NCBI RefSeq assembly: GCF_000012645.1
Contig: NC_007577.1
Span: 186,001 to 250,000, forward strand
Direction: 5' to 3'
DNA length: 64,000 nt
DNA from: Prochlorococcus marinus str. MIT 9312
Lineage (GTDB): Bacteria > Cyanobacteriota > Cyanobacteriia > PCC-6307 > Cyanobiaceae
The notes beneath the pieces were generated by a model that ran no database searches, had not been told where the DNA came from, and saw only the letters and a list, made by a program, of their open reading frames with translations. Both the position numbers and the translations under genes were made by a program. This document shows positions 29,280 through 38,708 of this stretch, in pieces (positions within the stretch are counted from its first letter, which is position 1; each line of letters begins with the position of its first letter).

Positions 29280-30224
29280 TTAAGACTCTGATCTAATTAT
29301 TTCCCTTAGTGATGGTAATACTGGGATTATTTGATTTGGGTTTAAAGGGAACAAAGCTTTGTAGTAATCTTTTTTCCATTCATTGTCAAAACAAGTCTTA
29401 TCTACATTTGATATTTTAAAAAATTTTAATCTCCATTCAATGATTTCTTCAAAATAAGATAGTTCTTGTTCAGTACATTTAAAAAGTTTGCTATATATCA
29501 ATTCCCATCTTATGAGTGTTGGGAAAAGGTAAATATCTGCGTAAGTTAACTCTTCTCCAAATATCCAATCTCCTTTATTCCGGCTCATTGTATCTTCGAT
29601 CTCGTTTAAGGCTGCGAAAAGATTTTTACTAGCTTTTTCATATGCTGACTGGTTCCTGGCGAATCCGCACTTATATACTCCATCATTTATGTTGTTATGA
29701 ATTAAATCTAAAATTTTTTGATTACAGTCTTTGATTGTCAATATATTGTCTTTTGACTTACTTTCTATTGAGTTAAGTAACCTTATTATTTGAGAACTTT
29801 CATTAGATATTATATTTACTTTATCTTTTACAAAACTAATTAAAAGAGGTAATGTCGCTCTGAAAATTATTTTTTTATTAGCTTTTTTGTAAAGGTCAGA
29901 AAGCCTTGTACAACCTTTAAAATTTTTATTGAAAATCCATTCGCCATGCTCAACATCTGCTTTTAAAAAAACAACTTTAACTTCTTTAGATAGTTGTTTT
30001 ATTTTATGGACGAGTAATGTTCTTTGACACCAAGGACAAGAATTACCTACCAACAAACAAATTTCTCCATTTTCATTATTAATATCGTATTCACTATTAA
30101 TTGTTATTCCTAAAGGCCTTTTATAATTACCTTGTATATCTGATGGTGCGAAACCATTCATCAATTGCATCCAAAACCAAAACCAAAATTTCTTGGAGGC
30201 CTTGATTAGGTATTTATTTTGCAT
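29280..30224 (-). CDS. Glutathione S-transferase family protein, glutathionyl-hydroquinone reductase-like
   Basis: The thioredoxin-fold N domain has NSCPWCQRTLLV, the CPWC-type active site of the ECM4/YqjG (Xi/Omega-like) glutathione transferases, which reduce glutathionylated quinones. The helical C domain includes FGEELTYADIYLFPTLIRWE, the conserved GST N-capping region. At 314 residues it fits the family, although the typical linker sequences are weakly kept. It is monocistronic, head-to-head with the aspartoacylase gene with a 23-base gap, so their promoters overlap. The substrate is not known. Confidence 0.75.
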   Translation of the reverse strand: MQNKYLIKASKKFWFWFWMQLMNGFAPSDIQGNYKRPLGITINSEYDINNENGEICLLVGNSCPWCQRTLLVHKIKQLSKEVKVVFLKADVEHGEWIFNKNFKGCTRLSDLYKKANKKIIFRATLPLLISFVKDKVNIISNESSQIIRLLNSIESKSKDNILTIKDCNQKILDLIHNNINDGVYKCGFARNQSAYEKASKNLFAALNEIEDTMSRNKGDWIFGEELTYADIYLFPTLIRWELIYSKLFKCTEQELSYFEEIIEWRLKFFKISNVDKTCFDNEWKKDYYKALFPLNPNQIIPVLPSLREIIRSES

Positions 30225-30247
30225 AAGATTTTATTTTTAAAGAAAAA

Positions 30248-31153
30248 ATGACTGTTCAAAGAATACTTATCGTTGCAGGCACTCATGGGAATGAAATTAA
30301 TCCTATTTGGGCTGTTAAGCAATTTAATAGAAATGAGAATAGTTTAAAACATGGGATTGAGTATGAGTACATCATAGGTAATCCTATTGCCTATGAAAAA
30401 GGCTGTAGATATATAGATGCAGATTTAAATAGATCTTTTAAAAAAAGTAAGAATTATGATCAAAACGAGAATAGTTTTTATGAAATTAGTAGAGCTAATT
30501 TTTTAGTAGATCAATTTGGAATTAATGGTTCTAAACCCTGTCAAATTGCTATCGATTTGCATACTACTACTGCAAATATGGGAACAAGTATTGTTATGTA
30601 TGGGAGGAGATTTAAAGATTTTTGTTTAGCTGCATTACTCCAGAATAAATTTGGATTGCCTATTTATTTACACGAAAAAGATAAATCCCAAACAGGGTTT
30701 CTTGTAGAAGCTTGGCCATGTGGCTTAGTTATTGAAATAGGAGCTGTCGCACAAAATTTTTATGATCCAAAAATCATAAATAGATTTTTAATAATAATTA
30801 GCTCTTTAAGGGACGAGATAGATAAATTGAAAAAAAACCTTATAGAACTACCAAAGGATTTGGTCGTTCACGTTCATCAAGGGAGTGTAGATTATCCAAG
30901 AGATGAAAAAGGAGATATTGATGGCTTAATTCATCCAAAGAGAATAAACAGAGATTGGAAAATGATTAAAAAAGGAGATCCATTATTTCTTAATAGCCAA
31001 GGGATTATTTATAAATATGATGGAGACCAGTTTATTTGGCCTGTTTTTATTGGCGAAGTTGCTTACAAAGAAAAACAAATTGCGATGAGCTATACAAATA
31101 AAGAAGTGATTTGTTCCAAAAATGAATGGGTTCAAGAGTTTCACAGACTTTAA
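30248..31153 (+). CDS. Aspartoacylase/succinylglutamate desuccinylase-family zinc hydrolase
   Basis: The protein resembles aspartoacylase, which releases acetate from N-acetylaspartate or related N-acyl amino acids. The zinc site is visible: GTHGNEINPIWAV supplies His and Glu, and DLHTTTANMG supplies the second His. The substrate arginine region DADLNRSF and the catalytic Glu in VIEIGAVAQN are present. The 301 residues match the family. In marine picocyanobacteria the physiological substrate is uncertain. It lies upstream of psbA on the same strand but is separated by 424 bases. Confidence 0.82.
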   Translation: MTVQRILIVAGTHGNEINPIWAVKQFNRNENSLKHGIEYEYIIGNPIAYEKGCRYIDADLNRSFKKSKNYDQNENSFYEISRANFLVDQFGINGSKPCQIAIDLHTTTANMGTSIVMYGRRFKDFCLAALLQNKFGLPIYLHEKDKSQTGFLVEAWPCGLVIEIGAVAQNFYDPKIINRFLIIISSLRDEIDKLKKNLIELPKDLVVHVHQGSVDYPRDEKGDIDGLIHPKRINRDWKMIKKGDPLFLNSQGIIYKYDGDQFIWPVFIGEVAYKEKQIAMSYTNKEVICSKNEWVQEFHRL

Positions 31154-31262
31154 ATTTAAAAACCAAAACAATAAACTGCTGATAGCTAATAAGGATTTTT
31201 TATTTAATAGATAAGTTTATTTAATATTTAATGCTCATGCTTTTTTTTGCTAACTTTTAAAC

Positions 31263-31391
31263 CTAAATCCTTTCGCTCCAGTAAACAACAGCTCCAAAAC
31301 CCTCTAATTGCAATCTTCTGTACTTAGCCTCTTTTAAGGAAACTACCTCTTTTGATCTTTTTCCGTTAAGAAGCCATTCGATTATTACCAA
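31263..31391 (-). CDS. Unannotated small ORF, 42 residues, upstream of psbA
   Basis: On the minus strand a TTG at 31391-31389, preceded by AAGGA, opens a 42-codon frame that ends in TAG at 31263. The product starts VIIEWLLNGKRSKEVVSLKE and continues with a basic segment and GFGAVVYWSERI. The region is clearly less AT-rich than the flanking spacer, and the amino acid make-up looks protein-like rather than random. It fills part of the otherwise gene-free 424-base spacer between the aspartoacylase gene and psbA. No family is recognised. Confidence 0.6.
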   Translation of the reverse strand: MVIIEWLLNGKRSKEVVSLKEAKYRRLQLEGFGAVVYWSERI

Positions 31392-31480
31392 ATTAAATCC
31401 TTAATAATAAAGAAAATATTAAGACATAAAGGTTCTTTCCTTTCTAATTCGCAAAAATAAGTTTACGTAAAGAAAAATAA

Positions 31481-31512
31481 TTTACACATTTTTAGCGATT
31501 TTGGTCTAGAAT
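31481..31512 (+). promoter_or_regulatory. psbA: Candidate psbA promoter
   Basis: TTTACA (31481-31486) and TAGAAT (31507-31512) resemble -35 and -10 elements, although the 20-base spacer is long; reading TCTAGA (31505-31510) as the -10 gives 18. The position is about 65 bases before the psbA ATG. Confidence 0.5.
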
Positions 31513-31517
31513 TTCGA

Positions 31518-31562
31518 AGCGGAATTAATTTCCGTTTTATTTACACGTCTCACTTTAGAGAC
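31518..31562 (+). promoter_or_regulatory. psbA: Two hairpins in the psbA 5' UTR
   Basis: AGCGGAA/TTCCGTT (31518-31536, allowing one G-U pair) and GTCTC/GAGAC (31547-31562) form consecutive stem-loops, the second ending 15 bases before the ATG. psbA leaders commonly control light-dependent mRNA stability and translation. Confidence 0.5.
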
Positions 31563-31577
31563 ATACTTTACGAACTC

Positions 31578-32660
31578 ATGACAACTATTCAGCAGCAGCG
31601 TTCTTCGCTGTTAAAGGGTTGGCCACAGTTTTGTGAGTGGGTAACATCAACTAACAACAGAATTTATGTTGGTTGGTTCGGCGTCTTAATGATCCCATGC
31701 CTACTTGCAGCAGCGGCTTGCTTCATCGTTGCATTCATCGCAGCACCACCAGTAGACATCGACGGAATTAGAGAGCCAGTTGCTGGTTCATTCCTATATG
31801 GAAACAACATCATCTCAGGTGCAGTTGTTCCTTCATCCAACGCTATTGGTCTACACTTCTACCCAATTTGGGAAGCAGCTACTGTAGATGAGTGGTTATA
31901 CAACGGTGGTCCTTACCAGCTTGTAATTTTCCACTTCCTAATCGGTATCTCAGCATACATGGGAAGACAGTGGGAGCTTTCATACCGTTTAGGTATGCGT
32001 CCTTGGATCTGTGTTGCATACTCTGCACCAGTTTCAGCAGCTTTCGCAGTATTTCTTGTATATCCATTCGGTCAAGGTTCATTCTCTGACGGAATGCCTT
32101 TAGGTATCTCTGGAACATTCAACTTCATGTTTGTTTTCCAGGCAGAGCACAACATTCTTATGCACCCATTCCACATGGCTGGTGTTGCTGGTATGTTCGG
32201 AGGATCTCTATTCTCAGCTATGCACGGTTCACTTGTTACTTCATCTCTAATCAGAGAAACAACTGAGACAGAGTCTCAGAACTATGGTTACAAGTTCGGA
32301 CAAGAAGAAGAAACATATAACATCGTTGCAGCTCATGGCTACTTCGGTCGTTTGATCTTCCAATATGCAAGTTTCAACAACAGCAGAAGTCTTCACTTCT
32401 TCCTAGCTGTATTCCCAGTTGTTTGTGTATGGTTAACTTCAATGGGTATCTGCACAATGGCATTCAACCTTAACGGTTTCAACTTCAACCAGTCAGTTGT
32501 TGATGCAAACGGTAAGATTGTTCCTACATGGGGTGACGTTCTTAACAGAGCAAACCTAGGTATGGAAGTAATGCACGAGCGTAACGCTCACAACTTCCCA
32601 CTTGATCTAGCAGCAGCTGAGTCTACAACAGTAGCTCTTTCAGCTCCAGCTATCGGTTAA
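31578..32660 (+). CDS. psbA: Photosystem II reaction centre protein D1
   Basis: D1 carries the charge-separation cofactors, the QB site and most manganese-cluster ligands of photosystem II. The 360 residues form five membrane helices. Tyr-Z (in [12 protein letters not shown], position 162) and the Asp-170 equivalent in the same segment are present. The residue equivalent to position 130 is Gln (in GRQWE), the form linked to standard rather than high-light D1. The C-terminal extension after Ala-345 (15 residues) is removed in maturation. Codons differ strongly from neighbours, favouring C-ending codons, which fits very high expression. Hairpins in the leader and a strong terminator frame the gene. 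Confidence 0.99.
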   Translation: MTTIQQQRSSLLKGWPQFCEWVTSTNNRIYVGWFGVLMIPCLLAAAACFIVAFIAAPPVDIDGIREPVAGSFLYGNNIISGAVVPSSNAIGLHFYPIWEAATVDEWLYNGGPYQLVIFHFLIGISAYMGRQWELSYRLGMRPWICVAYSAPVSAAFAVFLVYPFGQGSFSDGMPLGISGTFNFMFVFQAEHNILMHPFHMAGVAGMFGGSLFSAMHGSLVTSSLIRETTETESQNYGYKFGQEEETYNIVAAHGYFGRLIFQYASFNNSRSLHFFLAVFPVVCVWLTSMGICTMAFNLNGFNFNQSVVDANGKIVPTWGDVLNRANLGMEVMHERNAHNFPLDLAAAESTTVALSAPAIG

Positions 32661-32681
32661 GATTAAAGTTCTTAATTTTAC

Positions 32682-32708
32682 AAGCCCCCTTTTTGGGGGC
32701 TTTTTTTT
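32682..32708 (+). terminator. psbA intrinsic terminator
   Basis: AAGCCCCC and GGGGGCTT form a perfect 8-base stem with a TTTTT loop, followed by a T tract, 22 bases after the psbA stop. Confidence 0.92.
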
Positions 32709-32768
32709 GTTTAATTTTCAATTATTTTCATATAATGTTTATATATAGATAAAACATTTGATATTTCT

Positions 32769-33866
32769 ATGAGTAGTAGTTTTGGAAAAATTTTTCGGGT
32801 TAGTACTTTTGGAGAATCACATGGCGGTGGAGTAGGAGTTATCCTTGATGGATGTCCACCTAAGTTAAAAATAGATATAAAACTGATACAAAATGAATTA
32901 GATAGGCGTAGACCTGGTCAAAGTGACATTACAACACCACGAAATGAAGACGATAAAATTGAGATATTAAGTGGGATAAAGGAAGGTTTAACACTTGGAA
33001 CTCCAATAGCGATGTTGGTAAGAAACAAGGATCAAAGACCAGGAGATTATAATAATTTGGAGCAAGTATTTAGACCATCTCATGCAGATGGTACATATCA
33101 TCTGAAATATGGAATTCAGGCTGGTTCTGGAGGTGGAAGAGCGTCTGCAAGAGAAACAATTGGGCGAGTAGCAGCTGGTGCTGTAGCAAAACAATTATTA
33201 AAAAACTTGTGTAACACTGAAATATTATCTTGGGTAAAGCGTATACATGATATTGATTCTGATGTAAATAAAGAGAAGATTTCTCTCAATAAAATAGATT
33301 CTAATATTGTCAGATGTCCTGATGAAAAGGTATCAGCAGAAATGATCGATAGAATTAAGGATTTAAAGCGTCAAGGAGACTCTTGTGGAGGTGTAATTGA
33401 ATGTCTGGTAAGGAATGTTCCGTCTGGTCTTGGGATGCCTGTTTTTGATAAATTGGAAGCTGATTTAGCGAAGGCTTTGATGTCTTTGCCAGCCACGAAA
33501 GGCTTTGAAATAGGTTCAGGTTTCTCTGGAACTTATTTAAAAGGAAGCGAACATAATGATTCATTCATTAAGTCTGATGATATTAGTAAGTTAAGAACAA
33601 CATCTAACAATTCAGGAGGTATACAGGGCGGAATAAGTAATGGAGAAAATATTGAGATGAAGATAGCTTTTAAACCCACAGCAACCATTGGGAAAGAACA
33701 GAAAACCGTAAATGCTGAAGGGAAAGAAGTATTGATGAAAGCAAAAGGGAGACATGATCCATGCGTTCTACCAAGAGCAGTTCCTATGGTTGACGCTATG
33801 GTCGCTTTAGTACTTGCTGATCATTTGCTTCTGAATAATGCTCAATGTGGATTAATGAAAAATTAG
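32769..33866 (+). CDS. aroC: Chorismate synthase
   Basis: AroC makes chorismate from EPSP with reduced FMN as cofactor, the last shared step to aromatic amino acids and quinones. The start [20 protein letters not shown], the FMN-binding [13 protein letters not shown], the block [20 protein letters not shown] (20 residues) and the C-terminal [18 protein letters not shown] are intact. The length of 365 residues is normal. It follows the psbA terminator by about 60 bases and has its own start region. Confidence 0.97.
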   Translation: MSSSFGKIFRVSTFGESHGGGVGVILDGCPPKLKIDIKLIQNELDRRRPGQSDITTPRNEDDKIEILSGIKEGLTLGTPIAMLVRNKDQRPGDYNNLEQVFRPSHADGTYHLKYGIQAGSGGGRASARETIGRVAAGAVAKQLLKNLCNTEILSWVKRIHDIDSDVNKEKISLNKIDSNIVRCPDEKVSAEMIDRIKDLKRQGDSCGGVIECLVRNVPSGLGMPVFDKLEADLAKALMSLPATKGFEIGSGFSGTYLKGSEHNDSFIKSDDISKLRTTSNNSGGIQGGISNGENIEMKIAFKPTATIGKEQKTVNAEGKEVLMKAKGRHDPCVLPRAVPMVDAMVALVLADHLLLNNAQCGLMKN

Positions 33867-33900
33867 TAGTTTTGTTGAATCAATTATATTTGTCCTTAAT

Positions 33901-34527
33901 TTAACTATTTTCGAGCCATTCAAATATTTTTGGATCAAAATTTTTATTTTTTATACCTTTATCTCCAATTACGATTGCTTTATATCCTAAAGATTTATAA
34001 TTTTTTACATCATTGATTGATAGTCCTCCAGCAGCAATGAAATCAATATTTTTATATTTGATTATATCTATCGAACTATCTTTACTTTTTATTGGATAAA
34101 TTTTGATAATGTTGCAATTTAAATTTATCGCTTCCTCAAGATCTTTTAAATTTTTAATTCCGGGAATTAATAAATAATTTTTTGACTTCGCATAATTGAA
34201 AAGATCTTTATCCCAAAATTTCATCATCGAAAAATTTAATCCAATTTTTAAAGAATCTTCTATTGATTGCTTATTAACTACGGAAGCAGAGCCTAAATTA
34301 ATTCTTGGATATTTGACTTTGATATCGGATACAAAATCTAACCAATTTTCGTTGTTAGACCAACTTATTTCAATATTCTTTAATCCTACTTTTACTAAGC
34401 TTTCTAATTCGTCGAAAAATGAATTCCTTATAGAGGTATTTGAGTAAATATTATCTTCAGGTTTTATAAGTAAAAAAAAAGATTCTTTTTTCAGTAACTC
34501 CGAAAAAGAATCTTCTTTATTATTCAT
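33901..34527 (-). CDS. KDPG/KHG aldolase-like protein (Eda family), divergent
   Basis: The protein resembles Eda, which splits 2-keto-3-deoxy-6-phosphogluconate into pyruvate and glyceraldehyde 3-phosphate in the Entner-Doudoroff route. The catalytic-lysine strand is kept as NIIKIYPIK (compare EFKFFPAE), the upstream YLLIPGI matches the family PLIPGI, and a glutamate is kept in GLKNIEISWSN. The arginine that normally follows this glutamate is missing, and the rest is strongly diverged. Length is 208 residues. It may be a true but fast-evolving Eda or an aldolase with another substrate. It is convergent with aroC and upstream of ftsH by strand order only. Confidence 0.7.
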   Translation of the reverse strand: MNNKEDSFSELLKKESFFLLIKPEDNIYSNTSIRNSFFDELESLVKVGLKNIEISWSNNENWLDFVSDIKVKYPRINLGSASVVNKQSIEDSLKIGLNFSMMKFWDKDLFNYAKSKNYLLIPGIKNLKDLEEAINLNCNIIKIYPIKSKDSSIDIIKYKNIDFIAAGGLSINDVKNYKSLGYKAIVIGDKGIKNKNFDPKIFEWLENS

Positions 34528-34545
34528 TAAATTTAAATTTTTTAA

Positions 34546-36399
34546 CTAGATATAGTTTGCAACTTTAACTTCTGAGCGGTCAAGCAAATCTTGGATATCT
34601 TCAGTGTCTATTGTTTCTCTTTCGATAAGCATTTGAGCCATTTCGTCTAGTACAGTTCTATTATCTGATAAAACTTTTGTAGCTCTCTTGTAGGCAATAT
34701 CAACAAGTTCTGAAACCTCTACATCAATTGTTGCAGCAGTGTCTTCAGAAAAGTCTCTTGTAGAACTCATATCTCTTCCTAGAAACATTCCACCTTGGGA
34801 TTGCCCTAAAGCGACTGGACCTATTTTGTCGCTCATTCCAAATTTAGTGATCATTTGTCTGGCTACATTAGCAACTTGTTGTAAATCATTTGAAGCTCCA
34901 GTTGTAACTTCTTCTTCCCCATAGACTATTTCTTCAGCCACTCTTCCCCCTAAGGCTACAGCCATTTGATTTTGAAGGTAAGAACGAGAGTATAGACCTG
35001 ATTCCATTCTTTCTTCACTTGGAGTAAAGAAGGTTAAACCTCCAGCTTGACCTCTAGGAATTATAGAAACTTTTGCTACAGGATCATAGTCAGGCATTAA
35101 TGCTCCTACAAGAGCATGACCAGCCTCGTGATATGCAACTAATTCTTTTTTCTTATCACTTATAACTCTATCTTTCTTTTCTGGTCCAGCCATAACTCTT
35201 TCAATAGCATCGCCGACTTCATCATTGCTTACTTTATCTAGGTCTTTTCTAGCTGCTAGTATTGCTGCTTCATTCAATAAATTAGCTAAATCGGCACCCG
35301 TAAATCCTGGCGTTCGTCTAGCAACCTTATCTAAATCAACATCTTTCGAAAGGGTTTTATCTTTGGCATGAACATTTAATATTTGTAATCTTCCAGCGTA
35401 ATCTGGTCTATCTACGGTTACCTGTCTATCGAATCTTCCAGGACGCATTAAAGCTGAATCTAATACATCAGGTCTATTAGTAGCAGCAACTATTATTATG
35501 CCTGAATTTCCTTCGAAACCGTCCATTTCGGTAAGGAGTTGGTTTAAAGTTTGTTCCCTTTCATCGTTTCCTCCACCCATACCAGCTCCTCTTTGTCTTC
35601 CAACGGCATCAATTTCGTCAATAAATACAATGCAAGGAGCATTCTTTTTGGCTTGGTCAAAAAGATCTCTAACTCGGCTAGCACCAACACCTACAAACAT
35701 TTCTACAAATTCTGAACCTGATATAGAGAAAAAAGGAACACCCGCTTCTCCAGCAACCGCTTTGGCTAGTAAAGTTTTTCCTGTACCAGGAGGGCCAACA
35801 AGAAGAACACCTTTTGGAATTTTTGCTCCTACTGCAGTGAATCTATCTGGACTCTTAAGAAAATCTACAACTTCAGTTAATTCTAACTTGGCACCTTCAA
35901 CACCAGCAACGTCTGAAAAAGTTACCTGTGTGGATGGTTCCATTTGAAGTCTGGCCTTGCTTTTGCCAAAACTCATGGCAGGATTACCTCCACCTGCATT
36001 TCCACTTTGAGATCTTCTGAAAAGAAAAAATAATCCACCTATCAAGAGTACTGGAAAAATTAAGCTACTCAAAGCCTGTTGCCATGGATTAGCTAATTTT
36101 GTAGGGGTTACAGCTATATCAACATTATTTTCGGTTAGGATTTTTAATAAATCTTTATCAGGGGCTAAATTCACCTCAGACCTGCTCCCATCATTTTCAA
36201 CAACTTGAGCGGTTGCATTGTCTGGAGATATTAAAACTCTACTAATTTCTTTATCTTGAACTGCCTCTATAAAATCACTATATCTTAAGGTTTTTGTAGC
36301 ATTATCTGGACTAGGTTTATCAAAAACGGAAGTACCTATGAAAATGACAGTAATAACAGCTAGGACATAAAGTCCTACGTTTCTCCAACGTTTGTTCAC
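34546..36399 (-). CDS. ftsH: ATP-dependent zinc metalloprotease FtsH
   Basis: FtsH is a membrane AAA+ protease; cyanobacterial forms remove damaged D1 during photosystem II repair. Two N-terminal membrane segments flank a lumenal domain. The AAA module shows [18 protein letters not shown] and [15 protein letters not shown], the second region of homology [10 protein letters not shown], and the protease zinc site HEAGH (in [12 protein letters not shown]). The 617 residues match the FtsH2/FtsH1 size. Proximity to psbA (about 2 kb) fits a D1-repair role, although they are on opposite strands. Which FtsH paralogue it is cannot be decided here. Confidence 0.95.
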   Translation of the reverse strand: MNKRWRNVGLYVLAVITVIFIGTSVFDKPSPDNATKTLRYSDFIEAVQDKEISRVLISPDNATAQVVENDGSRSEVNLAPDKDLLKILTENNVDIAVTPTKLANPWQQALSSLIFPVLLIGGLFFLFRRSQSGNAGGGNPAMSFGKSKARLQMEPSTQVTFSDVAGVEGAKLELTEVVDFLKSPDRFTAVGAKIPKGVLLVGPPGTGKTLLAKAVAGEAGVPFFSISGSEFVEMFVGVGASRVRDLFDQAKKNAPCIVFIDEIDAVGRQRGAGMGGGNDEREQTLNQLLTEMDGFEGNSGIIIVAATNRPDVLDSALMRPGRFDRQVTVDRPDYAGRLQILNVHAKDKTLSKDVDLDKVARRTPGFTGADLANLLNEAAILAARKDLDKVSNDEVGDAIERVMAGPEKKDRVISDKKKELVAYHEAGHALVGALMPDYDPVAKVSIIPRGQAGGLTFFTPSEERMESGLYSRSYLQNQMAVALGGRVAEEIVYGEEEVTTGASNDLQQVANVARQMITKFGMSDKIGPVALGQSQGGMFLGRDMSSTRDFSEDTAATIDVEVSELVDIAYKRATKVLSDNRTVLDEMAQMLIERETIDTEDIQDLLDRSEVKVANYI

Positions 36400-36445
36400 G
36401 ATAAATAATATTTAATAAATCTATAATACTAATAATAAAACAATA

Positions 36446-37621
36446 TTAAGACCTTCTTAGAACATCTACTACACTTTTGAATGCAAACCATTCTGGAATA
36501 GGTTCACCATTCCTTAATTTTTTTCTAAATTCTGTACCGCTAAGTTTCATAATTTGATAATTAGATTCTTTAGCTTCTTCAGCTGTAATATATCCTTTTT
36601 CTTTGGTATAGACTAGATTTTTTGAAGGAACAGTTTGCATCATCAATTCTTTTGAACATTTATTCGCAAAATTTTGAGCGTCATAGGGACCATAAAAATC
36701 TTCGCCAGTAGATGATGATTTACAACCAGCCATATCTCTTCCAATAATAAAATGTGTGCAGCCATAATTCCTTCTAATAATCATATGTTGAAGAGCTTCT
36801 CTTGGCCCTGCCATATGCATCGAATAAGGCAAAAATGCCCATCTTATTCTTTCATCAGATATTTCTTCTTCTAATTCTTTATATGTCAAATATCGAACTT
36901 TACCAGGAATATCATCTTGCTGTGTCGGCCCACAAGTTGGATGTACTAAAACAACTGAATTTGGAGATACATTATCTGAAAGTAGGGCATTAGTAAATAA
37001 TTCATAATGTGCTCTATGAATTGGATTTCTGCATTGAAATGCAACTACATCATAATTTGATGGCAGTGTAGCTCTAACTTCTTCAGGGGTTTTACATGGA
37101 AACTCTCTAATTGGCAGTTCGAAACCATAAACTCTCCCTCCTATATAAAATCTTCCTCTCTCATTAAAAATCATTTTAACAGCAGGATGATCTAAAGAAT
37201 TAGTGCCATAACACAGTTCAGCTTCTAAGGATTTATCAGGCTCCCATATAGAACTAACTTCTAAAACAGCTATGTTTTGTTTTTTATAGGTAAGCAATAT
37301 TGTTTCGCCAGCTTTTACTTCTTCATTATTTGAATCAAATACAATCGGTAAGCCAAAAAGCAAACCTGTTGTATCTCTGTTATTTTGAATTACAGATTTG
37401 TAGTTATTTTCATCCATAAAACCTTCCAATGGAGAAAAAGCACCAACCATCAACAGTTCTACATCGCATGCATTTCTCTCGCTACATTCAAACTCATAGG
37501 TAACTTTAGAGATAAGATTATTTTTGAGGTTATTATCTTTGATAATTAAATTTTTTAGTTCCCCTCCATAAGGGGGTATTAGTCCATTAGGGTATCTTGT
37601 TGTTTTTTGTTGTAATTCCAT
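36446..37621 (-). CDS. sat: Sulfate adenylyltransferase (ATP sulfurylase)
   Basis: The enzyme activates sulfate with ATP to APS, the entry step of assimilatory sulfate reduction. The ATP-binding QCRNPIHRAHYEL and the second motif IGRDMAGCKSS are both present. The 391 residues correspond to the monomeric Sat/Met3 type without a fused APS kinase. It lies downstream of psbO on the same strand but behind a strong terminator, and 46 bases upstream of ftsH. Confidence 0.95.
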   Translation of the reverse strand: MELQQKTTRYPNGLIPPYGGELKNLIIKDNNLKNNLISKVTYEFECSERNACDVELLMVGAFSPLEGFMDENNYKSVIQNNRDTTGLLFGLPIVFDSNNEEVKAGETILLTYKKQNIAVLEVSSIWEPDKSLEAELCYGTNSLDHPAVKMIFNERGRFYIGGRVYGFELPIREFPCKTPEEVRATLPSNYDVVAFQCRNPIHRAHYELFTNALLSDNVSPNSVVLVHPTCGPTQQDDIPGKVRYLTYKELEEEISDERIRWAFLPYSMHMAGPREALQHMIIRRNYGCTHFIIGRDMAGCKSSSTGEDFYGPYDAQNFANKCSKELMMQTVPSKNLVYTKEKGYITAEEAKESNYQIMKLSGTEFRKKLRNGEPIPEWFAFKSVVDVLRRS

Positions 37622-37649
37622 CTTTTGGTTTGATAAAGAAAAATTTTAA

Positions 37650-37682
37650 AAAAAAAAAAGGGGGGTTTAACCCCCTTTTTTG
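37650..37682 (-). terminator. psbO intrinsic terminator
   Basis: Five C-G pairs (GGGGG/CCCCC) extended by A-T pairs around a TTTAA-type loop, with long A and T tracts on the two sides, lie just after the psbO stop on the minus strand. The symmetry would allow it to work in both directions. Confidence 0.88.
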
Positions 37683-37695
37683 CTTAAACTAGGAT

Positions 37696-38490
37696 TTAAG
37701 CTTTTCTTCCGTAAAGTTCTCCGATTATTTTTACATCAAGTGGATCTTTTGACCCCATATCTGTATCTGAAGGTTGGATAGCTTCAAAAGTACCAGTAAA
37801 TTCGTCTGTATCAGAATCCACATTATTGATTGAAAGAGTAATAATTCCAGTGCCGTTTACATCAACTTTAATATTTTCTTTGGCAAGTTCTTCATCATCT
37901 CCTCCTAATGCAACTAAACCTTGTGCATATTCAACACCAGTATTTTTAGCTCTTGCTTTAGGATCTAAAAAATCACCAGTTCTGTAGTTAGGTGTAAATG
38001 TTGAACCACTAAACTCAGTGCCTGGCTCAATAGATGAAGGTAAATCAGCTGTAAGCTCTTTTGCTGAGAATGCAAATGGTACTTCTAAGCCTCCAGGAGT
38101 TAAGACAGTAATAAGTTGAAAGTCAATTCCACCTTTTTCGGTGAAAGTGCCTTTATCTATATCTCCATAAACTTCGGTCACTGTTGTGTTATTTCTGGGA
38201 CTAATAATTTTTGTAGAAACAAATTCTGCAGCTTTTCTTTTCGTCCCTGGCACTTTGACATAAACTTCAGTTGGATGCATGCATATTCCTTTAAGGGTAT
38301 CTCCATTCCCTATGGATATTGATCCGACAAGAGATGAGTCTAATGTAGGACAATCATTAGCTTTCCCAGTGTTAACAACATCTGTGAATTGTGCATTTCC
38401 TCTTTCAGAAAAAGCAAATGTTTCCACAGGTACGAAAGCAAAAGTTATGCAAATTGAAATAACAAAAGCTAAGAAAGAACGAATTCTCAT
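37696..38490 (-). CDS. psbO: Photosystem II manganese-stabilising protein PsbO
   Basis: PsbO shields and stabilises the oxygen-evolving cluster on the lumenal side of photosystem II. A signal peptide of about 27 residues (ending near VETFAF) directs it to the thylakoid lumen. The conserved DCPTLDSSLVGSI and the cysteine pair (Cys in NDCPTL and Cys in KGICMHPTE), which forms the known disulfide, are present, as is PSSIEPGTEFSGSTFTPNYR (20 residues). Length is 264 residues. The 218-base upstream region contains an AGGA/TCCT-bounded near-palindrome (38584-38599) in an AT-rich leader. Confidence 0.97.
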   Translation of the reverse strand: MRIRSFLAFVISICITFAFVPVETFAFSERGNAQFTDVVNTGKANDCPTLDSSLVGSISIGNGDTLKGICMHPTEVYVKVPGTKRKAAEFVSTKIISPRNNTTVTEVYGDIDKGTFTEKGGIDFQLITVLTPGGLEVPFAFSAKELTADLPSSIEPGTEFSGSTFTPNYRTGDFLDPKARAKNTGVEYAQGLVALGGDDEELAKENIKVDVNGTGIITLSINNVDSDTDEFTGTFEAIQPSDTDMGSKDPLDVKIIGELYGRKA

Positions 38491-38708
38491 AATTTAAAGT
38501 AGCAGTAAAGTTCTGTGACAAATGATTAATGGTCACCTAAATTGTTCAGTACGGATATTACTTGGGAAAGGACCATAAAAGTTAGGACTTTTAAATCCTC
38601 GAAACAACCCGTAGTTTTTTGAGATTTTTAAAAACTGGAATTATTGTAAGCTATCACATTATTTTTAATGATTAAGATTACAAAAAAATACAAATTAGAA
38701 ATTTTTTT

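Noticed and set aside
35498-35947. Plus-strand 149-codon open frame within ftsH
   Set aside because: It is antisense to the AAA domain of FtsH, whose motifs are intact; composition is a reflection of that gene.
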